Shown: positions 1 to 7,566, numbered from the stretch's first letter. The stretch: 64,000 nucleotides of DNA from Solimonas flava DSM 18980 (GCF_000426685.1 NZ_AUFV01000014.1:1-64000); one strand, 5' to 3'. Made by a program: numbers and translations. Notes: generated from the letters alone by a model not told the origin.

Positions 1-113
1 TGCCTGACAGAGCCATCGCCTTCGCCATGAATCGCTCTGAAGACGCGATCGCAGATAACCGTGTCTCGCGCGGCGTTTTTCTACAGCCTCGTTGGACCTA
101 CAGGAACCACTCC

Positions 114-647
114 ATGAAGGAAATCTCTTTCTGCGCGGCGCTGCTTCTGTTTGCCTCATCTGCCTCCGCAGAGCCGGCGGCACTGCCATGCAGTGCTAAG
201 GGCGCATTCGGCCAGTTGTTTGGATCGGGAAAGGTCATGGGAACAGTTCAGTCTGAAATGATGAACGGTGCGTCCTTTCTGCCGCCGGACCCGCTGCCTC
301 CATTTACATATTTCGAGGCTCTGACCACCCAAAGAACAAAGAAGGTATGGGGTGCTCGCGGCGTATCGCCATTACCTGGCAAGAGTGAAGCGGTCGCATT
401 TTCTCAGAGGCTTGAAGGCGATTTTCGCTCGGCGCTCTCCGTGTCCGAAGTGAAAAAAACACGGCTCGGCGTTACTGAAATATACACAGGCACCGGTGGG
501 TTTAAGGACACCGTTGGCGGCGAAGAGAAGTTCTATCACACAGATGGGCTGCTCATTCAGATTGAACCCACCGAGAAAGATGTCATGGTTACTTGCAAGG
601 ACTTAAAGCTGGAAGCGAAGCAAGTAGAAGAAGCGATGGGCAGGTGA
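114..647 (+). CDS. Small exported protein of unknown function (first visible cassette gene)
   Basis: This 177-residue protein starts MKEISFCAALLLFASSASA, a short basic N-terminus, hydrophobic core and small residues before a likely signal peptidase site, so it is probably exported. The reading frame is open further upstream to position 27, but the ATG at 114 is preceded by AGGAA and places the signal peptide at the N-terminus, so it is preferred. The mature part has two cysteines and no domain I recognise. It ends six bases before an attC-like palindrome and points the same way as the next two genes, which suggests it is a mobile integron cassette gene without its own strong promoter. Function unknown. 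Confidence 0.7.
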   Translation: MKEISFCAALLLFASSASAEPAALPCSAKGAFGQLFGSGKVMGTVQSEMMNGASFLPPDPLPPFTYFEALTTQRTKKVWGARGVSPLPGKSEAVAFSQRLEGDFRSALSVSEVKKTRLGVTEIYTGTGGFKDTVGGEEKFYHTDGLLIQIEPTEKDVMVTCKDLKLEAKQVEEAMGR

Positions 648-652
648 GCAAG

Positions 653-720
653 GTCCAACTAGCGGTTCCACGCGACGTCCACGCCTTCAGCGTGGCCGCG
701 CGTGAACCTGAGCGTTATAC
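653..720 (+). other. attC recombination site 1 (integron cassette)
   Basis: The site begins with GTCCAAC (653-659, the R'' box) and ends with AGCGTTATAC, whose last seven bases (714-720) are the R' box. Inside, GGTTCCACGCG near 664 pairs with CGCGTGAACC near 699 apart from one unpaired C, which matches the extrahelical base that orients attC folding. A central CCACGC/GCGTGG hairpin forms the loop end. The site follows the preceding stop codon directly. This geometry is specific to integron cassettes. The R' box GTTATAC deviates from GTTRRRY at one position. Confidence 0.75.
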
Positions 721-738
721 GGCACAAGCGAAGATGCG

Positions 739-1113
739 ATGAGCGACAAAAACTACGAAATGCAGAGCCTGGCTGCGGCCCGCGCCGCAATCGCAAAGGG
801 ATGGCGTGATCCCGAGGCCTTGAGAGAACTCCTAATCTGGACGACATCCAAAACCACGGCCGAGATTGTGGAGGACTACTTTGCCAAGCACAGAAGGGAG
901 CCTGCCCTGCTCGAAGCGTTGATTACCATTGCGGAGGAAGGGGAGGACGCTGGTGATGCCCCATGGGCCGCAGCTAACGAGGTTGAAGAGTTTTCCGCTG
1001 AACTGCTTCGCCCGCATGTGTCGCGTTTAGAGGCGTTGAGCCAGCATCCTTGGATGTACCTAAGCGATCCGGCCGTGAGAGCCCTTCGTAAGGTGGGTAC
1101 CAGTGCTGTATAA
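739..1113 (+). CDS. Hypothetical cassette protein, helical and acidic
   Basis: This is a 124-residue protein with no signal peptide or membrane segment. It is mostly helical by composition, with the acidic stretch EEGEDAGDAPW near residues 73-83 and amphipathic helices on either side, as in HEAT-like or immunity-type scaffolds, but I recognise no family. The ATG at 739 lies 18 bases after the R' box of attC 1. Its TAA stop (1111-1113) falls inside the R'' box of attC 2, a packing typical of integron cassettes. Function unknown. Confidence 0.65.
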   Translation: MSDKNYEMQSLAAARAAIAKGWRDPEALRELLIWTTSKTTAEIVEDYFAKHRREPALLEALITIAEEGEDAGDAPWAAANEVEEFSAELLRPHVSRLEALSQHPWMYLSDPAVRALRKVGTSAV

Positions 1114-1185
1114 CCAGCTAATGCAGCCGACGGCCTCGCCTCCGCTTCGCTCCGGCGAGTCCGCGGCTGATCGCCGGCGTTGGGC
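1108..1185 (+). other. attC recombination site 2 (integron cassette)
   Basis: R'' box GTATAAC (1108-1114) and R' box GTTGGGC (1179-1185) bound a 78 bp imperfect palindrome. GCAGCCG near 1123 pairs with CGGCTG near 1164, and CTCGCC/GGCGAG forms the central hairpin. The R' box matches the GTTRRRY consensus exactly. The upstream stop codon lies within R''. The next gene begins four bases after R'. Confidence 0.8.
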
Positions 1186-1188
1186 GTC

Positions 1189-1560
1189 ATGAACTATTAC
1201 GAAGAGCACGAGCGTCATACAACACCGGCGCAGAAGCTGCTGGTGGACGAAATTAAGGGGCTTCTGGCCCAGTGCCTAGCCGAAGTGGAGAGCGCCTCTA
1301 AAGAATTGCACTCTCAGCCTGATACAGAGCAGTCATTTGTGCGCCGCTGGGACGACACGCTTGTTGGCGGTCTAAGAGTTTGGAAACAGAACTTTGATGA
1401 AGGCTTGTGGCGGCGCGCGGTAGAAGCGGTTGCTCAGCTCGGGCGCATGATGGACTACTACTACACAGACACAGTTTCAAACAGCAAACGGATAGAAGCC
1501 CTGGCAAGGTCACTCACACTGAAGGCTTACGATCTATGCGACATCAAGTGGGATCGCTAG
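1189..1560 (+). CDS. Hypothetical cassette protein, soluble, helical
   Basis: This 123-residue protein begins MNYYEEHERHTTPAQKLL. It is rich in Glu, Lys, Arg and aromatic residues, has no signal peptide and looks all-helical, with a predicted long helix near residues 13-40 and a tyrosine run (DYYYTD) near residue 90. I do not recognise the family. The start four bases after the R' box of attC 2 leaves no room for a normal ribosome site, which is common in integron cassettes. It is followed ten bases after its stop by a third attC-like palindrome. Confidence 0.65.
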   Translation: MNYYEEHERHTTPAQKLLVDEIKGLLAQCLAEVESASKELHSQPDTEQSFVRRWDDTLVGGLRVWKQNFDEGLWRRAVEAVAQLGRMMDYYYTDTVSNSKRIEALARSLTLKAYDLCDIKWDR

Positions 1561-1570
1561 CAGCTATGCC

Positions 1571-1633
1571 GCCCAACCAGCGCTTCCATCCGACGTGCCC
1601 GCCTTGCGGCGGTCACGCGGCTGAAGCGTAAGC
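1571..1633 (+). other. attC recombination site 3, altered at its R' end
   Basis: R'' box GCCCAAC (1571-1577) is followed by GCTTCCATCCG, which pairs with CGGCTGAAGC (1618-1627) apart from extra bases, and by the central hairpin CCCGCC/GGCGGT. The expected R' box GTTRRRY is replaced by GTAAGC, which is also the beginning of the terminal repeat of the adjoining IS3-family element. The site therefore seems joined to, or cut by, the IS at the G/TT position where integron integrase exchanges strands. Confidence 0.6.
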
Positions 1634-1638
1634 TTCCC
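1626..1638. repeat. IS3-family terminal inverted repeat (orfB side)
   Basis: GCGTAAGCTTCCC is an exact inverted match to 2811-2823. It overlaps the end of attC 3. Confidence 0.7.
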
Positions 1639-1640
1639 CA

Positions 1641-2492
1641 TCAAGGCGACAGTTCAAACCCAGAGCTTCTGGCGGCTTGAGCGTACTCGATCGGTGTGAG
1701 ATCGCCGAGCGAGTCATGGGGTCTTTGCTCGTTGTATTCCAGCATCCACCAGTAGACCGCTTCGCGGACGTCGTCGAGCCTGGAAAAGAGGTGCTGGTCC
1801 AACAGTTCGTTGCGCGGCGTGCGGTTGAAGCGTTCGATGTAGGCGTTCTGGTTGGGCTTTCCGGGCTGGATGTACTGGATCGCCATGCCGGCCGCCTTGG
1901 CCCACTGCGTGAAGGCTTCGCCGAGAAATTCGGGGCCGTTGTCGGTGCGAAGCACTTGCGGCAGTCCGCGTGTCTGCCGCAGGTGCTCGAAGACGCGGAT
2001 CAGCCGCTCCGAGGTAATCGACGTGTCGACCTCGATATGCAGTGCTTCGCGGTTGAAGTCGTCGACGACATTGAACAGGCGATAGCGTCGGCCACAGATC
2101 AGGGCATCGCTCATGAAGTCGGCCGACCAGACGCTATCGGGTAGCCGCGGTACGTACGGCGGAATGCGTTCCCGCTTCGGCAGTCGCCGCTTCGCAGCAC
2201 GGCGCAGGTTGAGCTTCATGAGTTTGTACACACGATAGATGCGCTTGTGATTCCAGGGCCGGCCCTGTCGGCGCAGCTGCTTTCGACACTTCCAGAAACC
2301 ACGGCTCGGGCGATTCTCGACCAGCGATGCGAGCGCAGCGATCACTTCGGCGTCCCGAACCGTCCAGTGCGCAGGCTCGCGATAGAACGCTGACCGCGAT
2401 AATCCAACGCAGCCACACGCGCGAACGATCGATAGCTCGTGCTGATCGACCAGAAAGCCGGCCGCTGCGCGCTTGGCGTCCGGCCCTACATT
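1641..2492 (-). CDS. IS3-family transposase ORFB (DDE integrase domain)
   Basis: This frame encodes 283 residues entered by a -1 frameshift from orfA; there is an internal GTG at 2345 but the IS3 family normally makes an ORFAB fusion. The N-terminal part carries the HTH_21-like region (QLRRQGRPWNHKRIYRVYK) and the rest is an rve integrase core with the acidic triad: D in SADFMSD, D in LRTDNGPEF, and E in AYIERFN. The C-terminus LGDLTPIEYA is characteristic. The enzyme cuts and joins the IS ends. It appears complete, so the element may still be active. Confidence 0.9.
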   Translation of the reverse strand, partial: NVGPDAKRAAAGFLVDQHELSIVRACGCVGLSRSAFYREPAHWTVRDAEVIAALASLVENRPSRGFWKCRKQLRRQGRPWNHKRIYRVYKLMKLNLRRAAKRRLPKRERIPPYVPRLPDSVWSADFMSDALICGRRYRLFNVVDDFNREALHIEVDTSITSERLIRVFEHLRQTRGLPQVLRTDNGPEFLGEAFTQWAKAAGMAIQYIQPGKPNQNAYIERFNRTPRNELLDQHLFSRLDDVREAVYWWMLEYNEQRPHDSLGDLTPIEYAQAARSSGFELSP

Positions 2493-2752
2493 TTTTTTGC
2501 GATGAGATCCTTCATCGCACGGTTTTCCAGCGCCAGGTCGGCGTACATCCGCTTGAGCTGCGACAGCTCGGCTTCCAGCTCCTTGGTCCGCTTCAGGTCG
2601 GAAGCCTCCATGCCGCCGTACTTCGACTTCCAGCTGTAGTACGTCGGCTCGCTGATCCCGGCCTTGCGGCAGATGTCCTTCACCAGCACGCCGGCGTCAG
2701 CCTGCTTCAAGATCGCGATGATCTGCGTCTCGGTAAAACGCGACTTCTTCAT
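2486..2752 (-). CDS. IS3-family transposase ORFA (helix-turn-helix)
   Basis: This 88-residue protein begins MKKSRFTETQIIAILKQ, the usual HTH_Tnp_1 start, with a helix-turn-helix over roughly residues 6-45 and a leucine-zipper-like region after residue 55. It binds the IS ends and limits transposition. The minus strand reads eight adenines (2498-2491) immediately before ATG TAG, a slippery run where ribosomes can move -1 into orfB. GGAGGCATC lies upstream of the ATG as a ribosome site. Confidence 0.9.
   Translation of the reverse strand: MKKSRFTETQIIAILKQADAGVLVKDICRKAGISEPTYYSWKSKYGGMEASDLKRTKELEAELSQLKRMYADLALENRAMKDLIAKKM
2491..2498 (-). promoter_or_regulatory. A8 slippery site for -1 frameshift orfA to orfB
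   Basis: The transcript reads GCAAAAAAAATGTAG. The 0 frame stops at TAG two codons later, while the -1 frame continues open through all of orfB. A-run slippage is the usual way IS3 elements make the ORFAB transposase. Confidence 0.75.
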
Positions 2753-2810
2753 GATGCCTCCTGGCAGTTACGATGCCAGAAAGCTCTGGTTATGAGTTGT
2801 TGCTCAGGCA

Positions 2811-2823
2811 GGGAAGCTTACGC
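2811..2823. repeat. IS3-family terminal inverted repeat (orfA side)
   Basis: GGGAAGCTTACGC is the inverted copy of 1626-1638. Confidence 0.7.
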
Positions 2824-3010
2824 GGCGCTATACGCGATGCTGGCATGCCACCAGCCCCAGGGTTGGGACGGCGTCTTTACCACCTTGGTGATTATTGTGT
2901 ACCGGCGAGGTGGGAGGATCTTCTACACTCGGATGGATGGGGACAAGTACGAGGCTCGCGTTGACTGGAGCCAGCCATCAGAGTTTCCGCTACGTCCACA
3001 TCTTGAATAG
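2824..3010 (+). pseudogene. C-terminal remnant of an ORF cut by the IS
   Basis: Directly after the IS end an open frame without its own clear start runs to a TAG at 3008-3010. Its C-terminal part reads LVIIVYRRGGRIFYTR followed by MDGDKYEARVDW, which alternates hydrophobic and charged residues like a beta-rich folded domain. I read it as the tail of a gene, possibly another cassette gene, whose beginning was lost or displaced by the IS. It could also be a chance frame. Confidence 0.35.
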
Positions 3011-3101
3011 GTCCGACCGGTCGGCTCCTACGTTACGGTATGAACCTGCCGTACTCGATGTTCCTAACCTGCTCGAAGGCTGGAAGGTCTAAGCGTGGCT
3101 C

Positions 3102-4295
3102 ATGGCTAAGCAAAAGAATGAAGGCGGTGCGCCTGTAGGCGCCAAGTCCGGCATCCTTGTGGGCAACCTGGGTGAGCCCATCAAGCTGAAGGACGTGAAT
3201 CTGGCCGGCATCTCGGCCGAAGCCGCGCCGAAGGGCGGCAACGTCAAGATCTGGACGAAACTCGCCCTCACATCCGACGAGCCGCTCTTCCACCAGGCTG
3301 CCGAGGGATTCGCCGGGGTGCTTGCACATCATGCCCAGCAGGCGCAGGTCCCTCTCTCCCTGAGGCACGCCGACACTGTGCTGCTGGTGATCAAGCCGGA
3401 TCGGACAGCTGAGATTTGGGTCGACACGGCAGCGATGGCGATGCAGATGCGCGTCACGAGGGATATGGCCGCGGGAAGCGTCGTTTTCGAAAGTGACATC
3501 GCCGACGTCATCGGAATGAGCTTCCCGCTCGTAAAGATCGAGAAATCCGACCAGGTTGTCTGCATCTTCAGACAGGACTGGCGGTTTGGAATGTATTTCG
3601 ACTTCAACCCCAAGCGGGACTTATCGCTGGAGGAGATGAGCAAGACCCTCGGCGCGCTCTATCGAGAGCTTCGCTATCGCCACCTTTACGAGGCGCTGGC
3701 CAACAAGGGCGTCGTCGAGCGGCTTACGGCTGCAGGCTGGTTTCCGTTCGTGGAAATCATTGGCTCAGGATTCAAGGGGCTGGCGGATTCCTGCGCGGCC
3801 GGCTTCGACCTGGTGGACGAAGAAGCAAAACTGGTGGCGAAATTTGATGCGGCGCGAATTGAACGAATGTACGAGCGCTGGGTCGCCAAGCCTCATTTTG
3901 GATCAAGGGCAAACATACTGCGGGCTGCGGTCGATGCATACTTGAGGAATGAGCCAGTCCCCGTCCTCAAGATCGTCCTTACAGAAATCGAAGGCATCCT
4001 GCAGGAGGCGTACACCGTGAAGCACGGCACGACGACGAAGCTTGCCGGCTTGCTCAAGTTTGCTACCGAGTCGGCCGAGGAAAGGGCAGGGGCGCCCGAC
4101 ACGCTGTTCTTCCCGCATGCGTTTGCAAACTATCTCAGTGACTACACATTCGCCAAGTTCGATCCGCTGGGGCCCCCGGGCCTTGCCGGATCACGCCATG
4201 CTGTCGGGCACGGAGCTGCGCGCGCTGATTCGTACACGGTGACGCGAGCGTTGCAGGCGCTGCTGACCATGGACCAGCTCGCGTTCTACACCTGA
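3102..4295 (+). CDS. Island protein of unknown function with C-terminal HEPN-like R-x4-H motif
   Basis: This 397-residue soluble protein has no signal peptide. Residues 1-200 look alpha/beta and include a beta-rich segment (TVLLVIKPDRTAEIWVDT). Residues 200-397 look helical and end in a block with R365-HAVG-H370, an R-x4-H motif, followed by a helix ending MDQLAFYT. R-x4-H near the C-terminus of a helical domain is the hallmark of HEPN-type RNases found in toxin, abortive-infection and anti-phage proteins, and the context here is an integrase-bearing island next to an HNH protein. The family assignment is inference. The N-terminal region could be a sensor or target-binding part. Confidence 0.6.
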   Translation: MAKQKNEGGAPVGAKSGILVGNLGEPIKLKDVNLAGISAEAAPKGGNVKIWTKLALTSDEPLFHQAAEGFAGVLAHHAQQAQVPLSLRHADTVLLVIKPDRTAEIWVDTAAMAMQMRVTRDMAAGSVVFESDIADVIGMSFPLVKIEKSDQVVCIFRQDWRFGMYFDFNPKRDLSLEEMSKTLGALYRELRYRHLYEALANKGVVERLTAAGWFPFVEIIGSGFKGLADSCAAGFDLVDEEAKLVAKFDAARIERMYERWVAKPHFGSRANILRAAVDAYLRNEPVPVLKIVLTEIEGILQEAYTVKHGTTTKLAGLLKFATESAEERAGAPDTLFFPHAFANYLSDYTFAKFDPLGPPGLAGSRHAVGHGAARADSYTVTRALQALLTMDQLAFYT

Positions 4296-4655
4296 GCCCT
4301 TTGATGCCCGCTTTTTGACCCCTCTCATGTCAACGTCTGCGTTTGTGCGTTTTAGCCTTTGGCCAGTTGCAGCCAATGATGGCGAGCCGGCCGGCGATGA
4401 TCTAGTAAGGGCGCCGCTGATGCGGAGCATGGCGACAAGGCGCCTTATCGCGGCACTGGTTGCGAGGGCGCGCCGTTGCCGCGCGTGGCACCTGACAGTG
4501 AGTACAGTCGCGGGGCTGTGCAACGACGCATTGGAAGAACAGAGATGTATTCGAAGTCACCTTCGCGAGTTATCCGAGCGGCATCGTCGAAACCGTATCT
4601 ATGTAGAAGATAGCGCACCGTTCCTGATCATGAGCGCACCTAGCGACAGAGCCGG
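4296..4655. other. 360-base stretch without a convincing gene
   Basis: The gap lies between two converging genes. Open frames exist on both strands (for example 4315-4659 plus), but their translations are rich in Arg, Ser and Ala without domain character, and they overlap each other. No tRNA, terminator with a T-run or clear repeat is visible. An unrecognised small gene remains possible. Confidence 0.4.
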
Positions 4656-5837
4656 CTAGCTCGTTCCGCTGTCCTGTTGGGCATCGTCCGACTCTGGATC
4701 GAATGCCGGCAAGGGGCGATCGCGAACCAGTCTGGGAAGAATGTACGGCATCATCTTCTCGGTCATCAGGGCAGAGAGACGGGAAATATGTTCATCCGTG
4801 AGTACCTCTCCTTCCTTGGCGCCGCAATGCTCGAATGCGTAGTGCACGGCTTCGCTGATGACCCGGTCTCTGACCCGCTCGGAGGAGCGTTGATGGGCCA
4901 CTGCCAGCGGCATTGAGAACGCCTCTTCCACCGCGCGCGCAGGGCTCTCTTTTCCGGCGAGGCAGTCGTTGACGACATCCCTGCCGAGATTCAGTGCGAA
5001 ATTGAGTTCGAGCGTCGTGCCTGTCGTCGGATCGATGGCGTGCGAACAGTGGACTTCGGGGCCATCGTAGTTACCCGCGAGGCGGACGAGACAGCGCTGC
5101 GCGGTGAAGAGCTCGATGTAGCCGAGCAGTTCCCCCTCTGTCCCTTTCGAGCTGACGCCAATGAAGTGCAGCGGGACACGAGCTGGACGGTCGATCAGCA
5201 GGTCGCGCTCATAGAAGTAGCCGAAGCAGGCTTCGGCTTGTGGATCTCGCAGATACTGGCGCGCCGCATTGCAGTGTGCTGCATCGACACCGGCTGATAC
5301 GGCCAGACACAGCACAGACTTGACCAGCGATCGCCCAGCCAGGGGACCGCCGAATTGGGGCTGGAAGTGAAAAGGACTGGTCGGATAACTCGATTCGACC
5401 TTTATTTCCCGCAGTAGCGCGTCGACATCGAGATTCGGATACTTGCCCTTCGCGCCGGTCAGCATGCGGCGTGCTTCGGCGTTCGTGCGCGCCATGATCT
5501 GGATTTGTACGCGGCCGTCTGGCATTGGCGTCGCCGAGTAGCTCGGCTGCACTGGTGTCAATGAACCATGGTGATACAGTGTGTATTGCTCACCGCCGAC
5601 GGTCTTCACGCGTTCAGGAGGGCTCACCCCGCGGTCACGACTGATACCGAGGAGTAGGCATAACCAATTGAGTTGCGCAGCGAGCACGCTGTCCCACTCC
5701 TCGCCGCTGCGACTGTTGCATGCCGCGCAGAGCACGTCTGGGAGTTTCTTGCGACCGCCCAACGCGTTGAGGATGACGTGCTCGAGCGAGCGCTGTTCTT
5801 GGCCGTCGAGTGGCTCGCTACAGATTGCGCAGGGCAT
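4656..5837 (-). CDS. HNH-endonuclease-like protein with large unknown C-terminal region
   Basis: The N-terminal 45 residues form a zinc-bound HNH-type site: C3-x2-C6, E19-H20 (SLEHVILNALGG) and C37-x2-C40-N41. This is the HNH_5-like arrangement, with the EH in place of the first HN/HH pair. The remaining 350 residues contain beta-rich and helical segments I do not recognise. The ATG at 5837 has GGGAGACC upstream. It lies between the HEPN-like gene and the integrase on a mobile island, so a role in DNA cleavage, restriction or phage defence is a reasonable inference. It lacks an obvious methylase or ATPase partner. Confidence 0.65.
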   Translation of the reverse strand: MPCAICSEPLDGQEQRSLEHVILNALGGRKKLPDVLCAACNSRSGEEWDSVLAAQLNWLCLLLGISRDRGVSPPERVKTVGGEQYTLYHHGSLTPVQPSYSATPMPDGRVQIQIMARTNAEARRMLTGAKGKYPNLDVDALLREIKVESSYPTSPFHFQPQFGGPLAGRSLVKSVLCLAVSAGVDAAHCNAARQYLRDPQAEACFGYFYERDLLIDRPARVPLHFIGVSSKGTEGELLGYIELFTAQRCLVRLAGNYDGPEVHCSHAIDPTTGTTLELNFALNLGRDVVNDCLAGKESPARAVEEAFSMPLAVAHQRSSERVRDRVISEAVHYAFEHCGAKEGEVLTDEHISRLSALMTEKMMPYILPRLVRDRPLPAFDPESDDAQQDSGTS

Positions 5838-6078
5838 GCGGGTCTCCCATGAGGTTTCCGCCCATGATCTTTCAAAAATTGAGCTAAGCGTCTATAAAAG
5901 GACGGGACGTACTAGATTGAGCCGACCTAAGTTATGCGGTGTTTGACGGTACTCGGATAGGGGCTACCGGGTGAGGTGCGGCACTAGGCCACCTTCAGGG
6001 GTGGGCTGCGATGTATGCATCGAACTTCAGCTGTCAGCGCTAGCCAAGTAAGTTAGTGGCGAGGAGGGGTACGTGCAT

Positions 6079-7314
6079 CTATGCAGCGCACAGTGCTGCA
6101 GCGTCACGATCCTCGCGGAGAGCGTCTAAGTAGTCGGCCCAGTCCTGCATCATACGGCGGCGTTCATCGAGAAAGGCGGCGCGATCGTATGCCGCTCCAA
6201 GTGGGCCGGCAGCCTTATGAGCTAGTTGCCGCTCAATCGCATCGACTCTCCAGCCGCGCTCAGCCAGCAGGCTGCGCGCCATAGCGCGAAACCCATGTGG
6301 AGTTACATCGTCGTTCGTAAACCCCATCGTTCGCAGTGCCGAGCGTACTGCGTTCTCCGAAAGGGGGCGCAGCTTCGACGATTTCGGGGAGGGAAAGACA
6401 TAGTGCGGAGTGCCGGGCTTTAGGCCCAGCTGGTGTCCCGTCAGCGGGTGCAGGTCGCGCAGAATTTCCACGACCTGCTTCGCCAGCGGAACAATATGCG
6501 CGGTTTGCGTCTTGCTGACGACATAGCGCCACTCGGCTTTTTCAAGGTCGATATGAGGCCACTGCATCGTGCGGATTTCGCCTGGCCGCTGAAAGGCGAG
6601 AGCAGACAGCTTCAAAGCAGCCCGGACCTCGGGCGTGCCTTTGTAGTTGTAGATCGCGCGCATCAGCTTGGAGACATCCGCGGGATCGGTGTAGGCGGGA
6701 AAGTGCCGGACCGGCTTGATGCGGCGCTCGCCGCGCAACGCTTGCGTGGGGTCGTTCTCGGCAATGCCACGTCGGATGGCGTATCGGATGATCTGTCCGA
6801 CGATGGCTCGGGCTCTCCTGGCTGTTTCGTCCACTCCGCGCTCACGGATGCGGTCGAGGAGGGTGACCAGGTCGCGCGCCTTGATCGAGTCGACTGTCTG
6901 CGCACCAATATAGGGCAAAACATCGCGTTCCAACATGCGGCTGATGTTGTTGCAATAGCTTTCGGAGGTCGATGCCAGTTCGTCGCCCTTCCAGCGCTCA
7001 ACCACCGCCGCGAACGTGTGCTCGACCGCTGCCGCGGCGGCAGCGCGAGCTTCCCTGCGCTGTTCGGCCGGGTTCACCCCAACGGCTACCAGCTTCCGGG
7101 CTTCGTCGCGGCGCTCACGGGCCAGAGCCAGTGAGATATCAGGGTAGCTACCGAGCGACAGGGTGGTTTCCTTCCCGGAGAAGCTATATCCGTACCGCCA
7201 GAGCTTGCTTCCGTTGGGCATCACCATGACGTAGAGGCCGTCCTCTCGCAGAGACTTCTGCCGTTTGGTCGTTGGCTTGAGGGATCGCAGGTAAATGTCG
7301 GTCAGCTTCTTCAC
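6079..7314 (-). CDS. P4-type tyrosine integrase of the island
   Basis: This 411-residue protein has the DUF4102 arm-binding N-terminus (LTDIYLRSLKP; GLYVMVMPNGSKLWRY), a core-binding helical domain (about residues 95-185) and a C-terminal tyrosine recombinase domain. Catalytic residues are visible: R248 in RPGEIR, H340 and R343 in HGFR, H366 in AHK, and Y376 in AAYDRA. It starts with GTG at 7314. It sits 175 bases beyond the 3' end of tRNA-Pro, the usual position of P4/CP4-57-like integrases relative to their tRNA target. It would catalyse integration and excision between the tRNA 3' end and the island copy. It appears complete. Confidence 0.95.
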   Translation of the reverse strand: MKKLTDIYLRSLKPTTKRQKSLREDGLYVMVMPNGSKLWRYGYSFSGKETTLSLGSYPDISLALARERRDEARKLVAVGVNPAEQRREARAAAAAAVEHTFAAVVERWKGDELASTSESYCNNISRMLERDVLPYIGAQTVDSIKARDLVTLLDRIRERGVDETARRARAIVGQIIRYAIRRGIAENDPTQALRGERRIKPVRHFPAYTDPADVSKLMRAIYNYKGTPEVRAALKLSALAFQRPGEIRTMQWPHIDLEKAEWRYVVSKTQTAHIVPLAKQVVEILRDLHPLTGHQLGLKPGTPHYVFPSPKSSKLRPLSENAVRSALRTMGFTNDDVTPHGFRAMARSLLAERGWRVDAIERQLAHKAAGPLGAAYDRAAFLDERRRMMQDWADYLDALREDRDAAALCAA

Positions 7315-7316
7315 GG

Positions 7317-7374
7317 TCGGGTCACTTTTTCGCGGGTAGCGGCGAAATACAAAGTGACCCGAGAAGTGACCCGA
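7317..7374. repeat. Repeated AGTGACCCGA motifs before the integrase gene
   Basis: TCGGGTCACTTT (7317-7328) is the exact inverted copy of AAAGTGACCCGA (7351-7362), and a third copy, GAAGTGACCCGA (7363-7374), follows directly. The cluster covers the integrase start codon region and its leader. It could be an operator for autorepression or integrase/excisionase arm sites. Confidence 0.7.
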
Positions 7375-7431
7375 CGCAAGCGGTGGATGTTGCTGGACAT
7401 CGATGGACGGCTAAAAACAAAAAACCAATAA

Positions 7432-7455
7432 AAAACCGCGCAAAAGCGCGGTTTT
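7432..7455 (-). terminator. Intrinsic terminator after tRNA-Pro
   Basis: AAAACCGCG and CGCGGTTTT form a perfect 9 bp stem with loop CAAAAG. Read on the minus strand it continues TTATTGGTTTTTTG. It lies 34 bases beyond the tRNA 3' end, so it ends the tRNA transcript and keeps it from running into the integrase. Confidence 0.8.
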
Positions 7456-7487
7456 CTGGACGGCCTTGGAGGCCGCTGTACATATAG

Positions 7488-7566
<79 letters not shown>

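Larger units (their letters stand above)
1626..2823 (-). mobile_element. IS3-family insertion sequence, about 1.2 kb
   Basis: The element carries overlapping orfA and orfB on the minus strand, both intact. Its ends match as inverted repeats: GCGTAAGCTTCCC at 1626-1638 and its complement at 2811-2823, with weaker pairing continuing about 30 bases inward to CCAGAGC(T)TTCTGGC at both ends. The outer limit is uncertain because the two or three outermost bases may belong to the flank. No direct target duplication is visible. The left boundary coincides with the crossover point of attC 3. Confidence 0.85.

Noticed and set aside
50-98. A fourth attC-like site before the first gene, ending GTTGGAC
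   Set aside because: The R' box fits, but no R'' or paired arms could be found, so it is not supported.
4315-4659. A 114-codon plus-strand frame
   Set aside because: No domain character and it overlaps a comparable antisense frame; left as non-coding.
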